Assembly (NCBI GenBank): GCA_000723505.1
Contig: HG934468.1
Span: 1,892,798-1,956,797 of the forward strand
Direction: 5' to 3'
DNA length: 64,000 nt
Source: Mucinivorans hirudinis
GTDB lineage: Bacteria; Bacteroidota; Bacteroidia; Bacteroidales; Rikenellaceae
The notes under the pieces were generated by a model. It did no database searches and was not told the origin of the DNA. It saw only the letters and a list, made by a program, of their open reading frames with translations. This document shows positions 1 through 11,020 of the stretch, one piece after another. Made by a program: the position numbers and the translations under genes. Position 1 is the first letter of the stretch, and every line of letters starts with the position of its first letter.

Positions 1-225
1 ACAGAGGCGATTATTTACTCTATGACCCCTGCCGAGCGCGAAAATCCGGCACTTATCAACGGCTCGCGCAAGCAACGTATTGCCAAAGGTAGCGGCGTTG
101 AGGTTGCCGATGTGAACAGGCTATTAACGCAGTTCGACCAAACCCGCAAAATGATGAAGATGGTAGCAGGTGGCGGTTTGCAGAAGGCGGCAGCACTAAA
201 CAATAAAAAGAAAAAGAAGAGGTAA
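1..225 (+). CDS. ffh: Signal recognition particle protein Ffh, C-terminal end (partial)
   Basis: The frame is open from base 1 and ends at TAA 223-225, so only the last 74 codons of the gene are present. The residues match the end of the Ffh M domain: MTPAER, then [11 protein letters not shown], then [17 protein letters not shown], and a lysine-rich tail. In the family this domain binds 4.5S RNA and signal sequences and delivers nascent membrane and secreted proteins to FtsY at the inner membrane. The NG GTPase domain lies left of the window. A strong hairpin starts 17 nt after the stop, so the gene probably ends its transcript here. Identification is secure although partial. Confidence 0.93.
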   Translation, partial: TEAIIYSMTPAERENPALINGSRKQRIAKGSGVEVADVNRLLTQFDQTRKMMKMVAGGGLQKAAALNNKKKKKR

Positions 226-242
226 CTGAGCGTGAAATAAAT

Positions 243-278
243 ACAATGGTTTGCTAAAAATTTTTAGCAAACCATTGT
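243..278. terminator. Perfect 36-nt palindrome, terminator of ffh
   Basis: The arms 243-260 and 261-278 are perfect reverse complements of 18 bp (ACAATGGTTTGCTAAAAA and its complement). The AT-rich centre would form the loop. It lies between the ffh stop and the arsR promoter, and its right arm carries the probable -33 TTG of arsR. Confidence 0.8.
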
Positions 279-311
279 TAATTTACAATTTTTGTTCGTA
301 TATTTGCGAAC
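275..311 (+). promoter_or_regulatory. arsR promoter with overlapping ArsR-type operator
   Basis: TATATTTG at 299-306 fits the Bacteroidetes -7 box TAnnTTTG, with TTG at 275-277 as a plausible -33 box 21 nt upstream. The -7 box is framed by the inverted repeat GTTCG (294-298) and CGAAC (307-311). A repressor bound there would cover the promoter, which suggests autoregulation by ArsR. The same arrangement recurs at 670-685. Confidence 0.7.
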
Positions 312-324
312 GGAAAAAGAGATT

Positions 325-648
325 ATGGCAAAAGATTACACACCAAAAGAGGAGCAGATAGCTCGATTTGCAAAGGCGTTGGGACATCCGGCACGAGTGG
401 CGATATTGAGGTTTTTGGCATCGCAGGATTGCTGTTTTTTTGGCGACATACACGAAGTGCTGCCCATTGCCAAAGCGACTGTATCACAGCACTTAACTGA
501 GCTGAAAAATGCAGGGCTGATTCAGGGCGAGATTCAACCGCCAAAGGTGAAATACTGCATCGACCCCTCGCAGTGGGCATTGGCAAAGGAGTTAATCGGC
601 GAGTTTATGAGTTGCTGTAATCCTGAAAGCGGCAAGTGCTGCAAATAG
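325..648 (+). CDS. arsR: ArsR/SmtB-family arsenic-responsive repressor
   Basis: A 107-residue winged-helix repressor of the ArsR family, which leaves its operator when it binds arsenite or a related thiophile. The start at 325 gives the usual length; an in-frame ATG at 292 would lie inside the operator. A recognition helix with TVSQHL (residues 52-57) is clear. Candidate ligand cysteines are C36-C37 before the recognition helix and C97, C98, C105 and C106 in the tail, not the classical ELCVCDL. It is the first gene of a seven-gene resistance operon, 61 nt before the next gene, and two matching inverted repeats lie before both. Metal specificity is inferred from the neighbours. Confidence 0.9.
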   Translation: MAKDYTPKEEQIARFAKALGHPARVAILRFLASQDCCFFGDIHEVLPIAKATVSQHLTELKNAGLIQGEIQPPKVKYCIDPSQWALAKELIGEFMSCCNPESGKCCK

Positions 649-652
649 AAAC

Positions 653-686
653 TTTTTCTGCAAAGATTGTTCGTATTTTTGCGAAT
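653..686 (+). promoter_or_regulatory. Second ArsR-type operator/promoter before the ars structural genes
   Basis: TATTTTTG at 674-681 fits the -7 consensus and is framed by TTCG (670-673) and CGAA (682-685), the same layout as the operator before arsR. A T-rich stretch at 653-660 may serve as the -33 region. It would give the six structural genes their own ArsR-controlled promoter in addition to readthrough from arsR. Confidence 0.65.
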
Positions 687-708
687 TACAAACTAAAAAA
701 ACATAGAT

Positions 709-942
709 ATGGAAATCAAAGTATTGGGCACGGGTTGTGCGGGGTGCAAGGCACTCTATGAAACCACGAAACAGGCAGTAGCCGAATCCGGCATTGATGC
801 CACTGTTGTAAAGGTGGAGGATTTGATGCAGATTATGAATTACAATGTTATGTCGATGCCAGCTTTGGTGATTGACGAAAAGGTGGTGTCCAAGGGGCAG
901 AGACTCTCCCTTGCTCAGGTTAAGGAGTTAATTACTAAATAA
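709..942 (+). CDS. Small thioredoxin-fold protein of the ars operon
   Basis: A 77-residue single-domain protein of the short redox-active disulfide (thioredoxin_3) type. The active pair is C10-A-G-C13, followed by a helix and the cis-proline segment SMPALV. There is no signal peptide, so it is cytoplasmic. It is first in the operon after the second operator and precedes the ArsF-like lipoprotein by 9 nt. Known ars operons often carry such proteins; a role as electron donor to ArsC or to the ArsF/ArsG pair is inference. Its position matches that of arsE in arsEFG clusters, but I cannot confirm the equivalence. Confidence 0.82.
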   Translation: MEIKVLGTGCAGCKALYETTKQAVAESGIDATVVKVEDLMQIMNYNVMSMPALVIDEKVVSKGQRLSLAQVKELITK

Positions 943-951
943 TCAGAGACG

Positions 952-1350
952 ATGAAGCGAATACTTTCAATCACCATAGCTGCCCTTGTGATGGTCTCTT
1001 GCGGCAGTGGCACTTCAAAAAAGCAGACGGCAACGGAGACAAAATCAGCAGATGTAACCGAGGTTCTCTACTTCCACGGCAAGAAACGCTGCATCACCTG
1101 CAACGCCATTGAAAAGCTGACTAAAGAGGTTGTCGATTCTCTTTCAAACGACAAAATAGTTATGAAGGTTATCGACATCACCCAAGACGAGGCTACGGCG
1201 GACAAATACGAAATTACGTGGTCATCGCTTATTCTCGACCGTGGTGGCAAGGTGGAGAACCTGACCGAGATGGGATTTGGATATGCGAAGAATCAACCTG
1301 CCCTGTTCAAAGCGAAACTCACTGAGGCACTTATCAAAATCGCCGAATAA
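952..1350 (+). CDS. ArsF-like thioredoxin-fold lipoprotein
   Basis: A 132-residue lipoprotein: basic start, hydrophobic stretch and lipobox ending at C17 (LVMVSC), then a Lys/Thr-rich linker. The thioredoxin-like domain carries C47-I-T-C50 shortly after the first strand (VLYFHG). It resembles proteins annotated as the nitrophenyl-compound reductase subunit ArsF, from operons for aromatic arsenicals. The lipid anchor places the disulfide outside the cytoplasmic membrane, opposite the cysteines of the next gene's CcdA-like permease. Its stop overlaps the ATG of that gene by one base (TAATG), suggesting coupled translation. The enzymatic role is by family resemblance only. Confidence 0.78.
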   Translation: MKRILSITIAALVMVSCGSGTSKKQTATETKSADVTEVLYFHGKKRCITCNAIEKLTKEVVDSLSNDKIVMKVIDITQDEATADKYEITWSSLILDRGGKVENLTEMGFGYAKNQPALFKAKLTEALIKIAE

Positions 1351-2057
1351 TGGAATGGTTGCAACAACTCTTAGATAGCAGCACCGTTCCTTTGGTTACG
1401 GCATTTCTGTTGGGATTGCTCACGGCGGTTAGCCCCTGTCCATTGGCGACCAATATCACCGCCATCGGATTTATCAGCAAAGACATCGAGAGCCGCCACC
1501 GCATATTTTGGAACGGGATACTCTATACTGTTGGGCGAATTATCACCTATGCAGGTATCGGGTTTATCCTTATTCCTATTCTGCGTGAGGGGGCGAGTAT
1601 CTATGCTATCCAGAAGACAATCGGCAAGTATGGCGAGATTGTGATTGCTCCGGCACTTATCCTCATAGGGCTTTTTATGCTCTTTGGTGAGCGACTCAAT
1701 CTGCCTAAATTCGGATTTAAGGGTGGTTCAGAGAACCTCAAAAAGCGTGGTGGTTGGGGTGCATTGCTCTTGGGGGTGCTCTTCTCGCTGGCATTTTGCC
1801 CATCGAGCGGTATTTTCTATTTCGGAATGTTGATGCCAATGGCGGCGGCTGAAACGGGAGGTTATCTATTGCCGTTTGTGTTTGCCATCGCAACAGGGCT
1901 GCCCGTGATTATCGTGGCGTGGATATTGGCATATAGCGTAGCGGGGCTTGGTAAGTTCTACCACCGTATGCAGAGTTTTCAAAAAGTTATGAATTTCGTT
2001 ATCGCACTGCTATTCATTGCAGTGGGGATATATTACGCAATAATTCTATGGTTATGA
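1350..2057 (+). CDS. ArsG-like/CcdA-family membrane permease
   Basis: A 235-residue membrane protein with about six hydrophobic segments. Two family-typical cysteine/proline motifs are visible, SPCPLATN in the first segment and FCPSSG near the middle, as in CcdA/DsbD transmembrane domains. Databases call relatives next to arsF-type genes ArsG-family efflux permeases for aromatic arsenicals. In CcdA the paired cysteines pass electrons across the membrane, so redox transfer to the preceding lipoprotein is an alternative role. It overlaps both neighbours: one base with the upstream gene and an ATGA overlap with arsC. Confidence 0.78.
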   Translation: MEWLQQLLDSSTVPLVTAFLLGLLTAVSPCPLATNITAIGFISKDIESRHRIFWNGILYTVGRIITYAGIGFILIPILREGASIYAIQKTIGKYGEIVIAPALILIGLFMLFGERLNLPKFGFKGGSENLKKRGGWGALLLGVLFSLAFCPSSGIFYFGMLMPMAAAETGGYLLPFVFAIATGLPVIIVAWILAYSVAGLGKFYHRMQSFQKVMNFVIALLFIAVGIYYAIILWL

Positions 2058-2464
2058 AAGTATTGATACTATGTACAGGCAACAGTTGCCGCAGTCAAAT
2101 GGCGCACGGATTTTTGCAGTCCTTTGACAAAGATTTAATCGTTCGCTCGGCAGGGACACGCGCCGCCGGCAAACTCAACGAGGGGGCGGTCAGAGCAATG
2201 GCAGAGGTCGGCATCGACATATCACACCACACATCCGACCCTGTTGAAAAATACTTGGGCGAAGAGTGGGACTATGTAATAACGGTTTGCGGCGGAGCAA
2301 ATGGGAGCTGCCCAATGTTCACAGGAAAAGTGAAACACCGCCTGCATATTGGCTTCGACGACCCATCGCATGCCACAGGGACACCCGAATTTATCGAAAG
2401 TGAGTTTCGCCGCGTGAGAGATGAGATTAAAGAGAAGTTTTACGAGTTCTACCAAAGTCTATAA
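2054..2464 (+). CDS. arsC: Arsenate reductase, thioredoxin-coupled (LMW-phosphatase fold)
   Basis: A 136-residue enzyme that reduces arsenate to arsenite in the cytoplasm. The catalytic loop C7-TGNSC-R13 is the CX5R signature, and C79 and C86 (VCGGANGSCP) provide the two further cysteines of the disulfide cascade, with the seven-residue spacing of thioredoxin-dependent ArsC. The start at 2054 gives an ATGA overlap with the permease stop; an ATG at 2048 would add two residues. The product arsenite would leave through the Acr3 pump encoded next. The small thioredoxin at 709 is a plausible electron donor. Confidence 0.93.
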   Translation: MKVLILCTGNSCRSQMAHGFLQSFDKDLIVRSAGTRAAGKLNEGAVRAMAEVGIDISHHTSDPVEKYLGEEWDYVITVCGGANGSCPMFTGKVKHRLHIGFDDPSHATGTPEFIESEFRRVRDEIKEKFYEFYQSL

Positions 2465-3496
2465 ATGGGGTCTATGAAAAGTTTTGAAAAATATCTGACC
2501 CTTTGGGTCGCACTATGTATCGTTGTGGGAATTGCTATGGGGAAATTTCTGCCCGTTGTTCCCCAAATGCTCGGTCAGTTCGAGTATGCCAATGTCTCCA
2601 TTCCTGTCGCCATACTCATTTGGTTGATGATATATCCGATGATGCTCAAGGTTGATTTTCAGAGCGTGAAAAACGTTGGGCGAAACCCCAAAGGCATTGT
2701 CATAACCTGCATAACCAACTGGTTGATAAAACCTTTTACGATGTTCGGGATTGCTTGGCTATTCTTTTATGTGATTTTCAAGGCGTTAATTCCTGCGGAG
2801 TTGGCACACGAATACTTGGCGGGTGCAGTGCTCTTGGGAGCTGCTCCGTGTACGGCAATGGTCTTTGTGTGGAGTCATCTGACCCGAGGCGATGCCGCAT
2901 ATACGCTCGTTCAGGTGGCTGTCAATGATTTGATTATTCTTGTGGCATTTGCTCCGATTGTGGCGTTTTTGTTAGGGGTTGGAGGGGTTGAGATTCCGTG
3001 GGATACACTACTGCTGTCGGTGGTGCTCTTTGTGGTGATTCCGCTTGCGGCAGGAGTGCTGACTCGTATTTCGGTAATCAAACATCGTGGTATAGACTAT
3101 TTCAATAACGTATTCCTCAAAAAGTTTGACAACTTCACCATAGGTGGATTGCTCTTGACTCTTGTTATCCTATTCTCTTTTCAAGGCGAAACAATCCTTG
3201 CCAATCCGCTCCATATCCTTCTGATTGCCATACCTCTCGTTATTCAGACCGTGCTGATATTCTTTGTCGCTTACGGTTGGGCGAAGGCTTGGCGGTTGCC
3301 ACATTCGGTGGCTGCTCCTGCCGGAATGATTGGGGCGAGCAACTTTTTTGAATTGGCGGTAGCTGTGGCAATATCACTTTTTGGACTCCAATCGGGTGCG
3401 GCATTGGCAACCGTTGTGGGCGTATTGGTCGAAGTTCCCGTAATGCTGATGTTGGTACGAATTGCAAATAACACACAAAAACACTTTATAAAATGA
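2465..3496 (+). CDS. acr3: Arsenite efflux permease, ACR3 family
   Basis: A 343-residue inner-membrane carrier with about ten hydrophobic segments. The ACR3 signature GAAPCTAMVFVWS is centred on C129, the cysteine conserved in this family and needed for arsenite export. It has no similarity to ArsB of the NhaD type. An ATG at 2474 is an equally good start (MKSFEKY). The gene follows arsC without a gap and overlaps the next gene by ATGA at 3493-3496. No arsA ATPase is present, so export should rely on the membrane potential. Confidence 0.94.
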   Translation: MGSMKSFEKYLTLWVALCIVVGIAMGKFLPVVPQMLGQFEYANVSIPVAILIWLMIYPMMLKVDFQSVKNVGRNPKGIVITCITNWLIKPFTMFGIAWLFFYVIFKALIPAELAHEYLAGAVLLGAAPCTAMVFVWSHLTRGDAAYTLVQVAVNDLIILVAFAPIVAFLLGVGGVEIPWDTLLLSVVLFVVIPLAAGVLTRISVIKHRGIDYFNNVFLKKFDNFTIGGLLLTLVILFSFQGETILANPLHILLIAIPLVIQTVLIFFVAYGWAKAWRLPHSVAAPAGMIGASNFFELAVAVAISLFGLQSGAALATVVGVLVEVPVMLMLVRIANNTQKHFIK

Positions 3497-4461
3497 TACA
3501 ACAATTTGCCGACTGGCTCGTGTATGGAGTTTTCGGACTTGATGCCCGGAGTGCATTGGGAAGTTCCGTAAACTTCTTTTTCTACGATGCGATAAAGATT
3601 CTAATGCTTTTATTTCTCATCAGTGCCCTAATGGGCATCGTGAACGCATATCTGCCTATCGACCGCCTAAGAAAGTTCCTGACCGAACGAAAGCTATGCG
3701 GATTCCAATACCTCTTTGCCGCTCTTTTCGGAGCAATTACACCGTTTTGTTCGTGCTCGTCCGTGCCGCTGTTTATCGGTTTTGTCAAGGGTGGTATTCC
3801 GCTGGGGGTAACGTTTGCTTTTTTGATAACCTCGCCCTTGGTCAATGAGGTGGCATTGGCAATATTTCTTGGTGCATTCGGAGTGAAAGTTACCTTGATA
3901 TATGCCATTAGTGGAATTCTATTGGGTGTGGTTGGTGGTTGGGTGCTTGGGAAACTACGGCTTGAACGCCTGCTCAGCCCCTGGGTACAACAACTACAGG
4001 CACAATCCGAAACCGAAAGCGAAGAGTGGCAGGCAGAAAAAACTCCGTTCATTAAACGTCTGCCCACCATTTTGCGTGATGCGTGGGGTATAGTGAGAGG
4101 GGTGATAATTTATGTGATAGCGGGTATTGCTCTGGGAGCAGCGATGCACGGGTATGTTCCCGAAGGTTTCTTTGAGAGCTATCTGTCAGCCGATAAATGG
4201 TATAGTGTGCCATTGGCTGTCATCTTGGCAATTCCGATGTATGCCGGTTGCGCCGGAGTTGCGCCACTGGTTCAGGTATTTGTAGCCAAGGGTGTGCCAA
4301 TGGGGACTGCTATTGCCTTTATGATGGCGGTGGTGGGGCTGTCGCTACCCGAAGCCACGATGCTCAAAAAGGTGATGACGTGGAAGTTGATTGGCATCTT
4401 CTTCGGAGTGGTTACACTATTTATGATACTGTCGGGATATTTGTTCAATATCGTACTATGA
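3493..4461 (+). CDS. ArsP-like permease (DUF318 family)
   Basis: A 322-residue membrane protein, last gene of the ars operon. Two hydrophobic halves of about four segments are separated by a charged loop around residues 165-190. The DUF318 signature TPFCSCSSVPLFIGF includes C86 and C88, and MYAGCAG lies in the second half. ArsP members export trivalent organoarsenicals such as methylarsenite; other DUF318 permeases are linked to copper or zinc export. The operon context favours arsenicals. Translation is coupled to acr3 by an ATGA overlap. Confidence 0.82.
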   Translation: MIQQFADWLVYGVFGLDARSALGSSVNFFFYDAIKILMLLFLISALMGIVNAYLPIDRLRKFLTERKLCGFQYLFAALFGAITPFCSCSSVPLFIGFVKGGIPLGVTFAFLITSPLVNEVALAIFLGAFGVKVTLIYAISGILLGVVGGWVLGKLRLERLLSPWVQQLQAQSETESEEWQAEKTPFIKRLPTILRDAWGIVRGVIIYVIAGIALGAAMHGYVPEGFFESYLSADKWYSVPLAVILAIPMYAGCAGVAPLVQVFVAKGVPMGTAIAFMMAVVGLSLPEATMLKKVMTWKLIGIFFGVVTLFMILSGYLFNIVL

Positions 4462-4533
4462 TCCTCGAAAGCGAATGGGGGGCTCAGGTTAGCCGTTGGA
4501 TTTGTGTGTTTCCCATTTGGTTATCATTGCCAA

Positions 4534-4576
4534 GAAAGTCGCAATATTTCTTGATAATCAGAAAATTGCGACTTTC
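4534..4576. terminator. Hairpin between the convergent ars operon and gyrB
   Basis: Arms 4534-4545 (GAAAGTCGCAAT) and 4565-4576 are perfect complements. The loop contains a further TTTCT/AGAAA pair that extends the stem. It lies between two converging transcripts and could end both. Confidence 0.78.
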
Positions 4577-4603
4577 CACTCAATGGTATTTGCCTATGTG
4601 AAA

Positions 4604-6613
<2,010 letters not shown>

Positions 6614-6682
6614 TCACAGTGTCATCGGATAAAAAAGAGTTGTCGAGGCATCTTTGTTTCAGGCGGATTCCATAAATTGGCT

Positions 6683-6714
6683 GTTGGTTATTTTGGAATT
6701 TTTAGAAGTTCCCT
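6683..6714. repeat. Solo end of the TTTTTAGAAG repeat family
   Basis: Contains GAATTTTTAGAAGTTCCCT, one mismatch from the terminal inverted repeat of the 17979-18164 element in its last 18 bases. The preceding GTTATTTTGGAATTTTT is shared with 29305-29333 (reverse strand) and closely with 55405-55430. Confidence 0.6.
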
Positions 6715-6792
6715 AAATATATTCTGAGAAATTTTTGTAACTTTCGACAAAATAGTGGTGATATTGTCACACCAATCCAAGTAACAACTATT

Positions 6793-7251
6793 ATGATAGA
6801 GAGACTTATCCAGACCAAAGATTTGAAAATAAGATATAAAATTGAGCAGTGCAAGTTTGGCAAGCTCCTTGTTGCGGCAACCGACAGGGGGGTATGCTAT
6901 ATGGGATTTACGGAGGATTTGCAGGAGATTTTCGGCAGATTTCCCGACGCCGATTTTTCGGATGACTTGCGAGACTACTCCACCGAAAAGCTCCACTTGA
7001 AAGGCACTGACTTTCAAGTGTCCGTCTGGGAAGAATTGCTGAAAATTCCTTGTGGGAAAACTTTAACATACAAGGAGTTAGCCGTGCGCGTGGGGAGAGA
7101 AAAGGCGGTAAGAGCCGTTGGGTCGGCGGTGGGCAAGAACCCTGTTTCGCCCTTCATTCCGTGTCATCGCGTTGTTGGTTCGGGGGGCTCGTTGGGTGGC
7201 TACTATTGGGGTTTGGAATTGAAAAAGAGACTTTTGGAGGATGAGAAGTAG
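6793..7251 (+). CDS. ogt: Methylated-DNA-[protein]-cysteine S-methyltransferase
   Basis: A 152-residue suicide repair protein that takes the alkyl group from O6-alkylguanine onto its own cysteine. The active site is P-C124-H-R-V near the C terminus, preceded by the DNA-binding helix region (TLTYKELAVRVGREKAVRAVGSAVGKNP) with the family RAVG motif. It has the length of Ogt/MGMT and lacks the Ada N-terminal zinc domain. The last 11 bases overlap the start of the next gene, suggesting co-transcription, although the two functions are unrelated. Confidence 0.95.
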   Translation: MIERLIQTKDLKIRYKIEQCKFGKLLVAATDRGVCYMGFTEDLQEIFGRFPDADFSDDLRDYSTEKLHLKGTDFQVSVWEELLKIPCGKTLTYKELAVRVGREKAVRAVGSAVGKNPVSPFIPCHRVVGSGGSLGGYYWGLELKKRLLEDEK

Positions 7252-8332
7252 CATATTACTATTTATTGCAATATTTGCAATCTCTTGTGGGTCTGCGAGA
7301 AAGGGCGGTGGGCAGGCAGCCCTTAGCGACACACTATACAAGGCGCGTTATGCCGCAAAGTTTGAGATTTTCGGTAGCGGTGACAGCCTTGTGCTGCGTG
7401 TGCACAATCCGTGGCAGGGGGCTGCAAATGTGTTCTTTGACTATCAGTTTGCCAAAAATCCCGAGCGTAAGCCCAGAGTTATATGTATGTCCTCGTCTCA
7501 CGTTGCGTATTTGGATGCGGTGGGTCGGGTGGATGATATTGTCGGGGTTTCGGGGCGCGATTTTATCGCGAACCCCAAAATTCAAGCTGACCGAACGCCT
7601 GATATCGGCTATGATAATAATCTAAATTATGAGCTAATTGTCTCGCTAAAGCCCGATTACGTTTTTGTATATGAGGTAATAGGTGAGAACAGTGCGTCTA
7701 CACAGAAGTTGCGACAACTTGGCATACCGGTGATCTACGTTGCCGACTACCTCGAGCAACATCCACTTGCACGTGCCGAATGGGTTGTGGCTTTCGGGGC
7801 AATGGTGGGGAGGATGGAAGAGGCTGAGATGCTGTTTAGTGAAATTGCAACTTCCTATGAATCAACGAAAGATTCGGTCGGCAGAATTGGTGGCATCAAG
7901 CCGAGGGTTATGTTGAACTCGCCCTACCGTGATGTGTGGTACGTGCCCGGAGACAGGAGCTACATTGTTCAGCTTGTTGAGGATGCGGGCGGAGATTATC
8001 TCGCCCAAGGGGTGGATGACGATATTTCGCGTCCCATCAGCAGTGAAACCGCCTTTACGCTGATGTCCCGTGCCGATATTTGGCTACACCCGAGCATCGG
8101 CGAAAACACTGTCGAGAAAATTCGCAACCAGCACCATCGTTTCGCCTGCTTGCCGGTCGTTAGCAGGGGCGATATTTACAACAACAACGCCCGCAGTACT
8201 CCACGGGGTGGGAGTGATTTTTGGGAGAGCGGCGCGTTACGTGCAGATTTGATTATTGCAGATTTGGCGAAAATATTTTATCCTCAACACTTCCCAGCTC
8301 ACGAGCTTTACTACTACAGAAGGGTCGAATAA
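7241..8332 (+). CDS. ABC transporter substrate-binding lipoprotein (BtuF/FhuD type)
   Basis: A 363-residue lipoprotein with lipobox ending at C16 (FAISC). After about 80 residues the sequence enters the helical-backbone binding fold of cluster A-II proteins: RVICMSSSHVAYLDAVG, then DIGYDNNLNYELIVSLKPDYVFVY, then KLRQLGIPVIYVADYLEQHPLARAEWV. Such proteins capture cobalamin, haem or ferric siderophores in the periplasm for a BtuCD-type importer. No permease or ATPase gene is adjacent, so the ligand is open. A cobalamin-controlled gene lies 20 kb away, which makes corrinoid possible but not shown. The start overlaps the repair gene by 11 bp. Confidence 0.85.
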   Translation: MRSSILLFIAIFAISCGSARKGGGQAALSDTLYKARYAAKFEIFGSGDSLVLRVHNPWQGAANVFFDYQFAKNPERKPRVICMSSSHVAYLDAVGRVDDIVGVSGRDFIANPKIQADRTPDIGYDNNLNYELIVSLKPDYVFVYEVIGENSASTQKLRQLGIPVIYVADYLEQHPLARAEWVVAFGAMVGRMEEAEMLFSEIATSYESTKDSVGRIGGIKPRVMLNSPYRDVWYVPGDRSYIVQLVEDAGGDYLAQGVDDDISRPISSETAFTLMSRADIWLHPSIGENTVEKIRNQHHRFACLPVVSRGDIYNNNARSTPRGGSDFWESGALRADLIIADLAKIFYPQHFPAHELYYYRRVE

Positions 8333-8334
8333 AT

Positions 8335-8408
8335 AGGGCTTCCAAAAACTCAAGATACGAGGCTTTGCTCAGAGGTTAAGCCTCGTATCCGGAGTTATGA
8401 GCAGCCCT
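8335..8408. terminator. Multi-stem hairpin between convergent genes
   Basis: The inner stem 8354-8365 (GATACGAGGCTT) pairs perfectly with 8378-8389. It is enclosed by AACTC/GAGTT (8347-8351 with 8392-8396) and AGGGCT/AGCCCT (8335-8340 with 8403-8408). It begins just after the binding-protein stop and ends 8 nt before the thiC stop, so it may serve both strands. Confidence 0.8.
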
Positions 8409-8415
8409 CACGAGT

Positions 8416-9939
<1,524 letters not shown>

Positions 9940-9942
9940 ATA

Positions 9943-10719
9943 CTATTGGCAAAAATTGGCGCAAGCGTCTTCGGGTGAAGACGAAAATAGCATTTCGTTG
10001 AATTTAAGTCTGTTATTAATTACATCACAATATTCCGATGAAATTTCACTTCCAAGATATTGTCTGCCAAGCTTTTTGCATACAACAGCAGTAGTCCCCG
10101 TACCCATAAATGGGTCATAAACAATATCGCCGACATTGCTGAAATGAGTAACAATCTTAGCGACTAACTCTTCGGGGAATGTCGCCCCGTGATTTTTTTC
10201 TACCTTTCTCCCGCGTTTTATATTCCATATATCGTTGAGTGTGCCGCGCTCGAAATTACACTTGTCGAATTGACGACTTATAGCATTCTCATTATCAAAA
10301 ACAATAATCAGTTCCGACTGACGATTGAGCACATTACTTGCCATTGCCGGTTGGGCAACGCCTTTATCCCAAATGATAATATCTTTAATGTAGTCGGCAT
10401 AGTCGCCGATTATCTTAAAAATTGCCCGTTTGCTGCCGGTTACAATCTGGATATTGTAAAAAATTAACTTGCTAACTCGCAATAATTCTCCGATAACCCT
10501 CGAATGAAAAGAGTAATACTCCTCAATGGGCAAATTATCATCAAAAGAGCTGTATTTTGTGCTAAACTCTTTGACAATCTGACGAGAACAGTACTTGCCG
10601 TTGCGTATTCTCAGGTTCATATTATACGGAGGCGAGGTGATGACCAAGTCGATGGAATTGTCGGCGAGTCTTGCCAAAGTTTGCTCGCAACTCTCGTTGT
10701 ATATTATATTTGTATTCAT
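9943..10719 (-). CDS. Type II DNA methyltransferase, beta class (probable m4C)
   Basis: A 258-residue amino-methyltransferase. Catalytic motif IV TSPPYNM comes near the N terminus, and the SAM-binding motif I DPFMGTGTTA follows close to the C terminus. This order is the beta class, and SPPY rather than DPPY favours N4-cytosine over N6-adenine. The middle region would recognise DNA. The start at 10719 (MNTNIIYN) is slightly favoured over 10728. It is divergent from a small regulator and a MvaI/BcnI-type nuclease gene, whose known partners are m4C enzymes recognising CCNGG-type sites; the actual site cannot be read from the sequence. Confidence 0.92.
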   Translation of the reverse strand: MNTNIIYNESCEQTLARLADNSIDLVITSPPYNMNLRIRNGKYCSRQIVKEFSTKYSSFDDNLPIEEYYSFHSRVIGELLRVSKLIFYNIQIVTGSKRAIFKIIGDYADYIKDIIIWDKGVAQPAMASNVLNRQSELIIVFDNENAISRQFDKCNFERGTLNDIWNIKRGRKVEKNHGATFPEELVAKIVTHFSNVGDIVYDPFMGTGTTAVVCKKLGRQYLGSEISSEYCDVINNRLKFNEMLFSSSPEDACANFCQ

Positions 10720-10792
10720 AATTTTCACATCCCTATTGGTAGGTGCAAATTTAGCAATAAAAGTCGAATTTTACAAAATTATTCCAAAAACA

Positions 10793-11020
10793 ATGAAGAG
10801 TGCTATTGAACAATATGTAATTGATAAAGTGCGGAGGATACGAATCGAGAGAGGTATGTCGCAGGCTGATTTAGCTTTCAGTATGGGTCTTTCATATGGA
10901 TTTATCGGAAAGGTAGAGAGTGCTAATCTTCCCGCAAAATACAACATTAATCATATTAATAAGTTAGCGGAAGTTCTTAATGTTAGTCCAAAAGATTTTT
11001 TCCCTGAAAAACCTCTATGA
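10793..11020 (+). CDS. XRE-family regulator, probable R-M controller (C) protein
   Basis: A 75-residue single helix-turn-helix protein with RIRIERGMSQADLAFSMGLSYGFIGKVES as the HTH core and a C-terminal helix LAEVLNVSPKDFFP. The start at 10793 (MKSAIEQYV) gives the compact size of C proteins; a longer frame upstream would run through the divergent promoter region. Its stop overlaps the nuclease ATG (ATGA, 11017-11020), so regulator and nuclease are co-translated. In type II systems such proteins delay nuclease expression until methylation is complete; that role here is inferred from position. Confidence 0.85.
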   Translation: MKSAIEQYVIDKVRRIRIERGMSQADLAFSMGLSYGFIGKVESANLPAKYNINHINKLAEVLNVSPKDFFPEKPL

